Shown here: positions 26,400-34,728 of the stretch, one piece after another
Position numbering within the stretch: the stretch's first letter is position 1
How the letters are laid out: every line of letters starts with the position of its first letter
DNA from: an uncultured Clostridia bacterium
GTDB lineage: Bacteria; Bacillota; Clostridia; TANB77; CAG-508
Direction of reading: 5' to 3'
DNA length: 40,764 nucleotides
Assembly: GCA_944386745.1 (NCBI GenBank)
Contig: CALXCG010000008.1
Span: 1 to 40,764 of the forward strand
The notes under the pieces: generated by a model
The model's database searches: none
What the model saw: only the letters and a program-made list of their open reading frames with translations
Told to the model about the DNA's origin: nothing
Position numbers and translations under genes: made by a program

Positions 26400-26487
26400 A
26401 AAAATCACGTAATATTTTTGTAATATAAATGTAATATTATGACGAAATATTGAAAAAAGCAACCTAATAAAAGATAGAAAATAATTT

Positions 26488-26523
26488 GTTGCTTTTGCAA
26501 CAGAAAAAAGGAGAACTTAATAT
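26488..26523 (+). promoter_or_regulatory. Promoter and operator 2 of nrdD
   Basis: GTTGCTTTTGCAAC (26488-26501) has the same half-sites as operator 1. Its right half supplies TTGCAA (26495-26500) as a -35, with TAATAT (26518-26523) 17 bp downstream. The two operators are 102 bp apart centre to centre, close to ten helical turns. Confidence 0.62.
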
Positions 26524-26563
26524 ATAATTTAGGCATGCAAAAAATATAAGGAGGAAATGTAAA

Positions 26564-28690
26564 ATGAAAATTATCAAGAGAGATGGAAGAGCTGTAGACT
26601 ATGACAGAGCAAAAATTAGAGTAGCAATTGAAAAAGCAAATCAAGAGGTAAAACCTAAAGAAAGAGCAACTAAAGAAGATATAAAAGGAATTATTTTATA
26701 TATAGAAGACTTAGGTAAAAAAAGAATGCTAGTTGAAGATATTCAAGACATTATCGAAGAAAAATTAATGGAATTAGATAAATACGAACTAGCTAAAAAA
26801 TATATTGTATATAGATATACAAGAGCATTAGTCAGAAAAGCTAACACTACAGATGAATCAATATTAGGATTGATAAGAAATGATAATAAAGAATTAGCAG
26901 AAGAAAATTCCAACAAAAATACATTACTTGCATCAACACAAAGAGATTACATAGCAGGTGAAGTATCAAGAGACTTAACGAAAAGACTATTATTACCAGA
27001 AAAAATAGTAAAAGCAGATGCAGACGGAATTTTACATTTCCATGATGCTGATTATTTTGTACAGCCAATATTTAATTGTTGTTTAATTAATATAGCAGAT
27101 ATGCTTGATAATGGAACAGTAATGAATGGAAAAATGATTGAAAGCCCAAAAAGTTTTCAAGTTGCATGTATTGTTACAACACAAATAATAGCAACAGTTG
27201 CAAGTAATCAATATGGAGGGCAATCAGTAGATTTAATCCATTTAGGAAAATATTTAAGAAAAAGTTATAACAAGTATAAAAAAGAACTTGAAAGCAAATA
27301 TAAAGGAAAAATAAAAGAAAAAGTAATAGAAGACATGGTTCAAGACAGATTAAAAGCAGAACTAAAATCAGGAGTACAAACTATTCAATATCAAATAAAC
27401 ACATTAATGACAACTAATGGACAAGCACCATTTGTAACACTATTCCTACACCTAGAAAAAGATGATCCATATATCAAAGAAAATGCAATGATTATTGAAG
27501 AAGTATTAAGACAAAGATATGAAGGGATAAAAAATGAAGCAGGAGTATATGTAACACCAGCATTTCCAAAATTAGTTTATGTTTTAGATGAATTCAATAA
27601 TTTACAAGGTGGAGAATATGATTATTTAACAAGACTTGCAGTTAAATGTTCAGCAAAAAGAATGTATCCAGATTACATATCAGCTAAAAAAATGCGTGAA
27701 AATTATGAAGGAAATGTATTCAGTCCAATGGGATGTAGAAGTTTCTTATCACCTTGGAAAGATGAAAACGGAAACTACAAATTTGAAGGAAGATTTAATC
27801 AAGGTGTAGTAAGTATCAATTTACCACAAATAGGAATTATAGCAAAAGGTGATGAAGAAAAATTCTGGAAGATATTTGATGAAAGACTTGAACTTTGTAA
27901 AGAAGCATTAATGTGTAGACATTATGCATTACTTGGAACACATTCAGATATAAGCCCAATCCACTGGCAATATGGAGCAATAGCAAGACTTGAAAAAGGT
28001 GAAAAGATAGACAAATTATTATATGGTGGATATTCAACAATATCTTTAGGATATATAGGACTATATGAAGTAACAAAACTAATGACTGGTGAATCACATA
28101 CGACAGAAAAAGGACATGAATTTGCATTAAGAGTTATGAAACATTTAAGAGAAACAACAGATAGATGGAAAAAAGAAACAAATATTGGATTTGCTTTATA
28201 TGGTACACCAGCAGAAAGTTTATGTTACAAATTTGCAAGAATAGACAAAGAAAAATTTGGAACAATTAAAGATGTTACAGATAAAGGATATTATACAAAT
28301 TCATACCATGTAGATGTAAGAGAAAAAATTGACGCATTTTCAAAGTTATCATTTGAAAGTGAATTCCAAAAGATATCATCTGGTGGTTCAATATCATATA
28401 TAGAAATACCAAATATGAACAAAAACTTAGAAGCATTAGAAACAGTTGTTAAATTCATATATGATAACATCCAATATGCAGAATTTAATACAAAATCAGA
28501 TTATTGCCATGAATGTGGTTTTGATGGAGAAATAATAATTAATAAAGATAACGAATGGGAATGTCCAAACTGTGGAAACAAAGACCATAGTAAAATGACT
28601 GTAGTTAGAAGAACTTGTGGATATTTAGGAGAAAACTTCTGGAACGTAGGAAAGACAAAAGAAATTAAACAAAGAGTAATGCACTTGTGA
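26564..28690 (+). CDS. nrdD: Anaerobic ribonucleoside-triphosphate reductase
   Basis: Class III reductase of 708 residues; a glycyl-radical enzyme making deoxyribonucleotides without oxygen. An ATP-cone domain (about 1-95, KIIKRDGRAVDYDRAKIRVAIEKAN) gives allosteric control. The barrel includes FHDADYFVQPIFNCCLINIADML and NPQ-like STISLGYIGLYE. The C-terminal four-Cys zinc site is CHECGFDGE ... CPNCGN. The glycyl-radical loop reads RRTCGYLGENFWNVGKTKEI. The activase NrdG is not adjacent and must lie elsewhere. AAGGAGG precedes the ATG. Expression is likely tied to the neighbouring Crp/Fnr-type regulator. Confidence 0.96.
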   Translation: MKIIKRDGRAVDYDRAKIRVAIEKANQEVKPKERATKEDIKGIILYIEDLGKKRMLVEDIQDIIEEKLMELDKYELAKKYIVYRYTRALVRKANTTDESILGLIRNDNKELAEENSNKNTLLASTQRDYIAGEVSRDLTKRLLLPEKIVKADADGILHFHDADYFVQPIFNCCLINIADMLDNGTVMNGKMIESPKSFQVACIVTTQIIATVASNQYGGQSVDLIHLGKYLRKSYNKYKKELESKYKGKIKEKVIEDMVQDRLKAELKSGVQTIQYQINTLMTTNGQAPFVTLFLHLEKDDPYIKENAMIIEEVLRQRYEGIKNEAGVYVTPAFPKLVYVLDEFNNLQGGEYDYLTRLAVKCSAKRMYPDYISAKKMRENYEGNVFSPMGCRSFLSPWKDENGNYKFEGRFNQGVVSINLPQIGIIAKGDEEKFWKIFDERLELCKEALMCRHYALLGTHSDISPIHWQYGAIARLEKGEKIDKLLYGGYSTISLGYIGLYEVTKLMTGESHTTEKGHEFALRVMKHLRETTDRWKKETNIGFALYGTPAESLCYKFARIDKEKFGTIKDVTDKGYYTNSYHVDVREKIDAFSKLSFESEFQKISSGGSISYIEIPNMNKNLEALETVVKFIYDNIQYAEFNTKSDYCHECGFDGEIIINKDNEWECPNCGNKDHSKMTVVRRTCGYLGENFWNVGKTKEIKQRVMHL

Positions 28691-28750
28691 TGGTCAGTTT
28701 GGGGACAGGTTCGGAGTGACCATTTTTGGTCAGTTTAGGGACGGCACTTA
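28690..28750. repeat. REP-like intergenic repeat, copy C
   Basis: 61 bp identical at 60 positions to the reverse complement of copy D (34648-34708). Words in order: GTTTGGGGACAGGTTCGGAG, the hairpin TGACCA-TTTT-TGGTCA, then GTTTAGGGACGGCACTT. It begins at the stop codon of nrdD. Confidence 0.85.
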
Positions 28751-28782
28751 GTAACGGGAATAAAACAAAAAAATAAAAAGAA

Positions 28783-28823
28783 AAAAGAAATCTGAGAACA
28801 TATATAATACTCGGATTTCTTTT
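28783..28823. terminator. Bidirectional terminator, nrdD / gatD
   Basis: AAAAGAAATCTGAG (28783-28796) pairs with CTCGGATTTCTTTT (28810-28823) with one T-G pair, followed by T-rich sequence; between the convergent nrdD and gatD. Confidence 0.75.
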
Positions 28824-28844
28824 AATATTAATATGTAAAGCAAT

Positions 28845-29591
28845 TTAGTTATCATTCAAAAATCTATCCAACAATTGATTTCTACAAAGCTCTTCAAAAC
28901 TATCATCAAGAGGTTCTAAAACAACATCTTCTTTATACTTTCTATCTAAACAATGCTTAATAATATAATCAGCAAGTTCAGGATTTTTAGAAAGAAGAGG
29001 ACCGTGTAAATAAGTTGCAATAACATTATTTTGAAAATAACCTTCTTCAGTATCTCCAAACTTGTTACCATTACCAAATAAAACTTTCCCAAAAGGATTA
29101 GAAATATCAAAAGTCTGACCGCCATGATTTTCAAAGCCAATAACTTTTGTACTTTTTCCATTAAGATTAGCTTCTATTACAATATTTCCAATACATCTTT
29201 TCTTTCTATCATTTATAGCCTCTGTATAATAATCAAAAACTTCTAAACCTGGAACAATATTACCATCAGCAGATTTATAATATTTTCCGAACAACTGATA
29301 AGCACCACAAATTAATAAAAAGAACACACCATTATTTATAGCTTCTTTAATATTATCTTTATATTTAATCAAATCATCAGCTAAAATTCCTTGTTCCTGA
29401 TCAGCTCCACCACCTGCAAAAACTAAGTCATAACTATTAAAATCTGGAGGATTATCTCCAATAGAATATCTATCTATAATAGCAGTTATTCCACGTTTTT
29501 CTAATCTATATTTTAAAACTTGAATATTTCCATAATCTCCATATAATTCTAAAATATCAGGATATAAATATAATATTTTTAATTCTTTCAT
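28845..29591 (-). CDS. gatD: Lipid II glutamine amidotransferase subunit GatD
   Basis: 248-residue class I glutamine amidotransferase of the CobB/CobQ-like type. With MurT it amidates the D-Glu of lipid II to D-isoglutamine. Start LKILYLYPDILELYGDYGNI is typical. The catalytic nucleophile is Cys in FLLICGAYQLFGKYY, and the catalytic His is in VIATYLHGPLLSKNP. FENHGGQTF is a further family motif. Second gene of the murT-gatD unit, 84 nt downstream of murT with a degenerate repeat in the gap; leftward, ending at a bidirectional terminator. Confidence 0.94.
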   Translation of the reverse strand: MKELKILYLYPDILELYGDYGNIQVLKYRLEKRGITAIIDRYSIGDNPPDFNSYDLVFAGGGADQEQGILADDLIKYKDNIKEAINNGVFFLLICGAYQLFGKYYKSADGNIVPGLEVFDYYTEAINDRKKRCIGNIVIEANLNGKSTKVIGFENHGGQTFDISNPFGKVLFGNGNKFGDTEEGYFQNNVIATYLHGPLLSKNPELADYIIKHCLDRKYKEDVVLEPLDDSFEELCRNQLLDRFLNDN

Positions 29592-29642
29592 TAGAGAATA
29601 CCTCTTTTCTGTTTTTTTATTTCTATATCTTTGTATATAAAA

Positions 29643-29674
29643 GATTTGGATGATTTTTTCTCCGTCCCCAAATC
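29643..29674. repeat. Degenerate repeat hairpin between murT and gatD
   Basis: GATTTGG (29643-29649) and CCAAATC (29668-29674) bracket TCCGTCCCC, a word related to the GGGGACGG repeat family. Starts just downstream of the murT stop. Confidence 0.4.
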
Positions 29675-29675
29675 A

Positions 29676-30992
29676 TCATTTCAACTTCAAAATTTCAGTT
29701 CTTGTTGGTTGCAAAGAAGTGTAATTTGCAATAACATATTTTTTAACATTTGTTTTATATAAATTTTTAACTGCTTCATGTAAATCTAGGTAAGGCTCTA
29801 TTTTATTTGCATCAAATCCAGAAGTTTTAATTCTAATTGCCATGTCATAAGCTCTAGTTCCAGAAGTTATAACTCTAGATACATTATTTAAATTTGAAAA
29901 GTCGATATCCCAAATCCAAGAAACATCATGTCCGTCAGCTAAGTTATCATTCAAAATAAAAAGAAATTCTTTTTCATCATCATCTTCATTTAAAATTCTT
30001 AAACTAACGTTACTTCCAGTAGGATTTTTTGCTAAATTAATAATAGTTGGAATACCATTTATATCAATTTCTTCTAAACGACCATTATTCAAAACAAATT
30101 CTGATAAAGCTTTTTGTACAATTTTTGTATCAATATTATATAAGCTAACACATGAAATTACAGCAACAAAATTGTATATGTTATAAATACTATTAAACTT
30201 AGTTTTATATGTTATTCCACCAACTTCAAAGCTTCTATTTTTTAAATCAACATTTTTGGCAAGTTTATAAATTTTATTATTGCCATAATGACAATTAGGA
30301 CATTCGAATTTTCCTATGTGAGAATACTGATAATATTCATATTCGAGACGAGTATTACAGAATGGGCAAAATTTTCCTTCTCCAGCTTCTTTCATTTCTT
30401 TTGTTGCATATTTGTATGGTTCAACACTAAAATAATATACATTTTTATTATCAGGGTTTGCTTTTCCAAGCCTTGAAACATTAGGATCATCACTATTTAA
30501 TACTAAATTACCAGTATAAGTTTTTAAAAATTCATTTATTTTTAAAATTAAAGTTTCAACTTCACCATTTCTATCTAGTTGGTCACGGAAAAAGTCTAAA
30601 ACAACTAAAGTATCTAATTTCAAATCTTTAAATACAACAGGAACGTAACCTTCATCAACTTCAAAAACTAAGTAATCAGCTTTAATTTTACCAGTTAAAG
30701 AACAATGTTTTAAAAGGGTAGATAAAATTCCAGTCTCCATATTGTTTCCTTCTTTGTTGCTGATAACTTTTTTTCCTGCTGTTTCAAAAACATATCCAAT
30801 AGCATTATTTGTCATAGTTTTCCCGTTTGTTGCAGTAACAGCAATAATGGGACAATCTATTTTAAAATATTTAAATATTTTAGGATTCCAATCAAATGCT
30901 ATTTTGCCAAGGAAATTGCCTCCTTGTTTACCTGCTATCTTTAATGCAATATTTAATAGTTTCATTATTAATACAATAAAAAAATTTTTCAT
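29676..30992 (-). CDS. murT: Lipid II isoglutaminyl synthase subunit MurT
   Basis: Mur-ligase-like ATP-dependent subunit, about 438 residues, that activates the lipid II D-Glu for amidation by GatD. P-loop region AVTATNGKTMTNNAIGYV; Cys4 zinc ribbon CPFCNTRLEYEY ... CPNCHYGN, characteristic of MurT; DUF1727 C-terminal domain with TIINLAKNPTGSNVSLRIL and LADGHDVSWIWDIDF. I place the start at ATG 30992 (MKNFFIVLIMKLLNIAL), 9 nt after GAGGAA; an in-frame GTG at 31007 overlaps that site. Confidence 0.94.
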   Translation of the reverse strand: MKNFFIVLIMKLLNIALKIAGKQGGNFLGKIAFDWNPKIFKYFKIDCPIIAVTATNGKTMTNNAIGYVFETAGKKVISNKEGNNMETGILSTLLKHCSLTGKIKADYLVFEVDEGYVPVVFKDLKLDTLVVLDFFRDQLDRNGEVETLILKINEFLKTYTGNLVLNSDDPNVSRLGKANPDNKNVYYFSVEPYKYATKEMKEAGEGKFCPFCNTRLEYEYYQYSHIGKFECPNCHYGNNKIYKLAKNVDLKNRSFEVGGITYKTKFNSIYNIYNFVAVISCVSLYNIDTKIVQKALSEFVLNNGRLEEIDINGIPTIINLAKNPTGSNVSLRILNEDDDEKEFLFILNDNLADGHDVSWIWDIDFSNLNNVSRVITSGTRAYDMAIRIKTSGFDANKIEPYLDLHEAVKNLYKTNVKKYVIANYTSLQPTRTEILKLK

Positions 30993-31026
30993 ACCTTTAT
31001 TCCTCACAAAATTAGAATTTTCCTTA

Positions 31027-31055
31027 TTATATCATAATGAAAAATATATGAGCAA
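31027..31055 (-). promoter_or_regulatory. Promoter of murT-gatD
   Basis: Minus strand TTGCTC (31050-31055), 17 bp, TATAAT (31027-31032), about 35 bp upstream of the start. Confidence 0.55.
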
Positions 31056-31112
31056 GTAAATTTGAAAATATATAATTAGGAAATACACTAAAGTTGTATT
31101 ATGTCGAAAAAT

Positions 31113-31157
31113 GCGATGAGTTTTTATGAAAAATAGATAAAAACCATTGCTTTTTTT
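31113..31157 (+). terminator. Orphan rightward terminator-like hairpin
   Basis: Stem GCGAT/ATTGC plus GTTTTTAT (31120-31127) with ATAAAAAC (31137-31144), followed by seven T's at 31151-31157. No rightward gene ends here, since murT leaves in the other direction, so it may end a small RNA. The rest of the gap from 31158 to the solute-binding gene is AT-rich, with the promoter at 31238-31266. Confidence 0.45.
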
Positions 31158-31237
31158 GATATTTTCTGGTAATATGTAATATGTAATCTTATAATTTTAT
31201 TTTTATACTTATAATCAAAAATTTAATAGTCAAAATC

Positions 31238-31266
31238 TTGAAATTTTATCAAATTTAATGTATGAT
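31238..31266 (+). promoter_or_regulatory. Promoter of the solute-binding protein gene
   Basis: TTGAAA (31238-31243), 17 bp, TATGAT (31261-31266). Confidence 0.55.
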
Positions 31267-31324
31267 AGGCTAAGGATAAATAAATATAAAAAATATACAA
31301 CTGTATGAAAGGAATTTGATAAAT

Positions 31325-32911
31325 ATGAAATCAAATTGGATAAAATACGTTTTTATCATTTTTATCATAGGAATATTAATCTTCGCAGTTTTAAAAATCA
31401 GACAAGACCAAGAAGAAATCAATTTAGAAGAGCAGAGCACATCAAATCAAGAAGAACAAGTAAAGGAGATTAAAGTTGGGATTGCAGGGATAGATACAAT
31501 AAATCCGATTTTAAGTAATAACAAAAATGTGCAAGATATTACTAAATTAATTTATGAACCTTTAGTAAATTTATCTTCAGATTATAAGGCTGAACCATCT
31601 TTAGCAACAGAATGGGCTAAAGAAAGTAACAATTCATATTTAATTAAATTAAGAGAAAATGTTAGATGGTCAGATGGTCAGAGATTTACATCAGAAGATG
31701 TTAGATTTACGATAGATAGATTAAAAGAAATTTCTTCTATTTATTCATATAATGTTCAATATGTAATTGGAATAGATATATTGGATGATTATACTGTAAG
31801 AATTAATTTAGATAGAGAAGTGCCTTTCTTTGAATACTATTTGACATTTCCAATATTGTCAAAAGATTATTATGAGGGCGAAGATTTTACAACAACTGCA
31901 AAAAACAGTCAGCCAATAGGGACTGGAAAATATAAAATAAGTGCTGTAGATGCATCAAATATAGTTTTAGTGAAAAATGATTCATGGTGGGGTATAAAAG
32001 ATACACCTTTAACGTTAGAAACAATTACTGTAAATCTATATTCATCAATAGGAGAATTATATAATAGCTTTAAAGTAGGAAACTTAGATTTAGTGGCAAC
32101 AGATAATACAAGTTTATCAGAATATATTGGAACAATAGGATATACACCAAATGAAATGAAGGGAAGAGACCATACATTTTTAGCATTCAATACTCAAAAC
32201 GAGCTACTTTCTAATATTGAAGTTAGACGAGCAATATCTTATTCAATTGATAAAGATAATATTGTTTCATCTATATTCAATAATCAAGCATATACAAGTA
32301 GCTTTCCATTAGACTATGGTAGTTGGTTATATCAAGAAGGAACAACTAGTAGTGGTTATAATGTAGAACAGGCAAAGCAAGTATTACAAGAAGCTGGTTG
32401 GACATATCGTTCAAGCTCTTGGCAAAAGATAATAGACAGAAGGACACAGCGAATAGAACTAAATTTGTTAGTTAAAGCAAGTGATGCTACAAAAGTTTCT
32501 GTTGCTCAGAATATAAAAACTCAATTAGAGGCACAAGGAATTAGAATAAATATTGTACAAGCCTCTGACGAAGAATATACAAATAGAATAAATAATAAAA
32601 ATTATGATATTGCATTGTGTACTTTAACTTTATCTACATCACCAGATTTAACTACATTTTTTGGAGATGGTAATCTAGCAAATTATACAAATGAAGAAAT
32701 TACAAATATTATGAATGAAGTGAAAAATACAACAGATGAAAATGTTTTAAAAGAAAGATATTCACGTTTGATAGATATTTATAAGTCAGACGCTCCATAT
32801 TTGAGTTTGTATAATAATAAATATGTTGTTGCATTTAACTCTGGATTGGTAGGAGAGAAAAAGCCTAATTGGTTTTGTTCATTCTATGGAGTTGAAACAT
32901 GGTACAAGTAA
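31325..32911 (+). CDS. ABC transporter solute-binding protein (peptide type, SBP_bac_5)
   Basis: 528-residue extracytoplasmic binding protein of the DppA/OppA family. An N-terminal membrane segment (about 9-24, WIKYVFIIFIIGILIFAVL) has no lipobox Cys, so the protein seems to be held by an uncleaved anchor rather than as a lipoprotein. Family landmarks: DTINPILSNNKNVQDITKLIYEPLV, WAKESNNSYLIKLRENVRWSDGQRF, GTGKYKI, NIEVRRAISYSIDKDNIV. No permease or ATPase gene is adjacent. Start ATG 31325, 11 nt after AAAGGAA; a TTG at 31316 is less likely. Confidence 0.88.
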   Translation: MKSNWIKYVFIIFIIGILIFAVLKIRQDQEEINLEEQSTSNQEEQVKEIKVGIAGIDTINPILSNNKNVQDITKLIYEPLVNLSSDYKAEPSLATEWAKESNNSYLIKLRENVRWSDGQRFTSEDVRFTIDRLKEISSIYSYNVQYVIGIDILDDYTVRINLDREVPFFEYYLTFPILSKDYYEGEDFTTTAKNSQPIGTGKYKISAVDASNIVLVKNDSWWGIKDTPLTLETITVNLYSSIGELYNSFKVGNLDLVATDNTSLSEYIGTIGYTPNEMKGRDHTFLAFNTQNELLSNIEVRRAISYSIDKDNIVSSIFNNQAYTSSFPLDYGSWLYQEGTTSSGYNVEQAKQVLQEAGWTYRSSSWQKIIDRRTQRIELNLLVKASDATKVSVAQNIKTQLEAQGIRINIVQASDEEYTNRINNKNYDIALCTLTLSTSPDLTTFFGDGNLANYTNEEITNIMNEVKNTTDENVLKERYSRLIDIYKSDAPYLSLYNNKYVVAFNSGLVGEKKPNWFCSFYGVETWYK

Positions 32912-32929
32912 AAAAATTTAATAAAAGTG

Positions 32930-32979
32930 TTGACAAAACAAAAATTTGGTATATAATGTATCTATCAAACAAAAGTTCA
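32930..32979 (+). promoter_or_regulatory. recA promoter with candidate LexA box
   Basis: TTGACA (32930-32935), 16 bp, TATAAT (32952-32957). Downstream, CAAACAAAAGTTCA (32966-32979) is close to the Bacillota LexA operator CGAAC-N4-GTTCG, with both outer bases and one inner base changed. This position would let LexA block transcription. Confidence 0.6.
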
Positions 32980-33000
32980 AATTATTAAGGAGGAAAATTC

Positions 33001-34050
33001 ATGGGAGAAAATAATGAAAAAAAGAAGGCACTAGAAGTAGCAATGAGCCAAATAGAAAAACAATTTGGAAAAGGTTCAGTAATGAAATTAGGAGAATTTA
33101 AAGCAATGGAGGTTGAAGCAATACCAACAGGAGCTTTAAGTTTAGATATAGCTTTAGGTATAGGAGGAGTTCCAAGAGGAAGAATTATAGAAATATATGG
33201 TCCAGAATCATCTGGTAAAACAACATTAGCTTTACATGTTATTGCAGAAGCACAAAAATCAGGAGGAGAAGCAGCATTTATAGATGCAGAGCATGCATTA
33301 GATCCAATATATGCAAAAAGATTAGGTGTTGATATAGATAATTTAATAGTTTCACAACCAGATACAGGAGAACAAGCATTGGAAATTACAGAAAGTTTGA
33401 TAAGAAGTGGAGCATTAGATGTAATTGTAGTTGACTCTGTTGCAGCTTTAGTTCCAAAAGCTGAAATAGATGGAGATATGGGAGATTCACATATGGGACT
33501 TCAAGCAAGATTAATGTCACAAGCATTAAGAAAACTTGCTGGAGCATTAAATAAAACAAAAACAGTTCTTATCTTCATTAATCAATTAAGAGAAAAAATA
33601 GGAGTTATGTTTGGAAATCCTGAAACAACAACAGGTGGTAGGGCTTTAAAATTCTATGCATCAGTAAGAATGGATATTAGAAAAATAGAAAATATAAAAC
33701 AAGATGGAGAAGTAAAAGGAAGTAGAGTACGTGTTAAAGTTATAAAAAATAAAGTAGCACCCCCTTTTAGAGAAGCTGAATTTGATATTGTATATGGGGA
33801 AGGAATATCAAAAGAAGGAAATATCCTAGATATGGCAGTAAATTTAGATATTATAGAAAAAGCAGGTTCTTGGTTTAGCTATAATGGTGAAAGAATTGGA
33901 CAAGGTAGAGAAAATGTTAAGAAATATCTAAAAGAAAATCCAGACATCCTAAAAGAAGTAGAAGAAAAAGTTAGGGCTAACTTTGCTAAGGCTTTTGAAC
34001 AAAGTTTAGGAGAGGAATTACCTAATGTAGATGACGATGAGGAAGAATAA
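33001..34050 (+). CDS. recA: Recombinase RecA
   Basis: 349-residue ATP-dependent strand-exchange protein for homologous recombination and the SOS response. Walker [10 protein letters not shown] near 66-74; [26 protein letters not shown] with Walker [11 protein letters not shown]; and the L2 loop [25 protein letters not shown]. Acidic C-terminal tail (NVDDDEEE). AAGGAGG precedes the ATG. Own promoter and likely LexA control. recX follows after a hairpin. Confidence 0.98.
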   Translation: MGENNEKKKALEVAMSQIEKQFGKGSVMKLGEFKAMEVEAIPTGALSLDIALGIGGVPRGRIIEIYGPESSGKTTLALHVIAEAQKSGGEAAFIDAEHALDPIYAKRLGVDIDNLIVSQPDTGEQALEITESLIRSGALDVIVVDSVAALVPKAEIDGDMGDSHMGLQARLMSQALRKLAGALNKTKTVLIFINQLREKIGVMFGNPETTTGGRALKFYASVRMDIRKIENIKQDGEVKGSRVRVKVIKNKVAPPFREAEFDIVYGEGISKEGNILDMAVNLDIIEKAGSWFSYNGERIGQGRENVKKYLKENPDILKEVEEKVRANFAKAFEQSLGEELPNVDDDEEE

Positions 34051-34083
34051 AATTTAAGTTTAATTAATTAATGTAGGGGCATA

Positions 34084-34116
34084 CACGAATTAGTTATTTA
34101 ATTTGTGGTGTCTTTT
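34084..34116 (+). terminator. Hairpin after recA
   Basis: CACGAATTA (34084-34092) pairs with TAATTTGTG (34099-34107) with one G-T pair, followed by GTGTCTTTTCTT. A moderate terminator, possibly leaky, between recA and recX. Confidence 0.5.
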
Positions 34117-34190
34117 CTTGATATTTAATCCTGATTATAGTAAAATAGGTCATAGAAAAATCAACATATAAATGAAGGAAAGGAATACTA

Positions 34191-34637
34191 ATGTATACAA
34201 TCGAAGAATTTGATAAAGAAAAAACAAAAGTACTAAAATACATAATATACAAAAAAAGAAGCGAGCAAGAAATAAGAAACAAATTTGCAAAAACAATAGA
34301 CGAAAACATGTTAGAAGATATAATTGAATATCTAAAAGAAGCAAACTATATAAATGATAAAGAATTTATAGAAAAAACAATAAATAATTTCAAAATACTA
34401 AAAAATCTATCTATAAAAGAAATGAAATATAAGTTAATGGCAAAAGGATTAAATAAAGACGATATAGAAGACTATTTCTATGAAAATAAAGAAGAATTAG
34501 AAAAATATGAAACAAAATCAGCATCAAATATAATATTTAAAAAATCAGATTCAATGGAGCAAGATGAAATAAAGCAATATTTATTAAAAAAAGGTTATAA
34601 AATGGATAGTATAAACAGGGCTTTTGAAGAAATTTAG
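34191..34637 (+). CDS. recX: Regulatory protein RecX
   Basis: 148-residue all-helical protein that inhibits or modulates RecA filaments. It consists of tandem three-helix repeats: LKYIIYKKRSEQEIRNKFA, IIEYLKEANYINDKEFIE, LSIKEMKYKLMAKGLNKDDIEDY, IKQYLLKKGYKMDSINRAFEEI. It is somewhat shorter than typical Bacillota RecX. Position directly after recA supports the call. GAAAGGAA precedes the ATG. Confidence 0.87.
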   Translation: MYTIEEFDKEKTKVLKYIIYKKRSEQEIRNKFAKTIDENMLEDIIEYLKEANYINDKEFIEKTINNFKILKNLSIKEMKYKLMAKGLNKDDIEDYFYENKEELEKYETKSASNIIFKKSDSMEQDEIKQYLLKKGYKMDSINRAFEEI

Positions 34638-34647
34638 ATTTCGAGAG

Positions 34648-34708
34648 TAAGTGCCGTCCCTAAAGTGACCAAAAATGGTCACTCCGAACCTGTCCCCAAA
34701 CTGACCAT
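34648..34708. repeat. REP-like intergenic repeat, copy D (inverted to C)
   Basis: Reverse complement of copy C with one difference in 61 bp (C/G at the position matching 28733). Lies in the recX-scpA gap, immediately before the scpA ribosome site. Confidence 0.85.
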
Positions 34709-34728
34709 AACCAAAAGGAGTAATTAAA

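Noticed and set aside
30742..31059. Rightward frame over the start of murT
   Set aside because: Antisense to the MurT P-loop region and its promoter; no ribosome site or family likeness.
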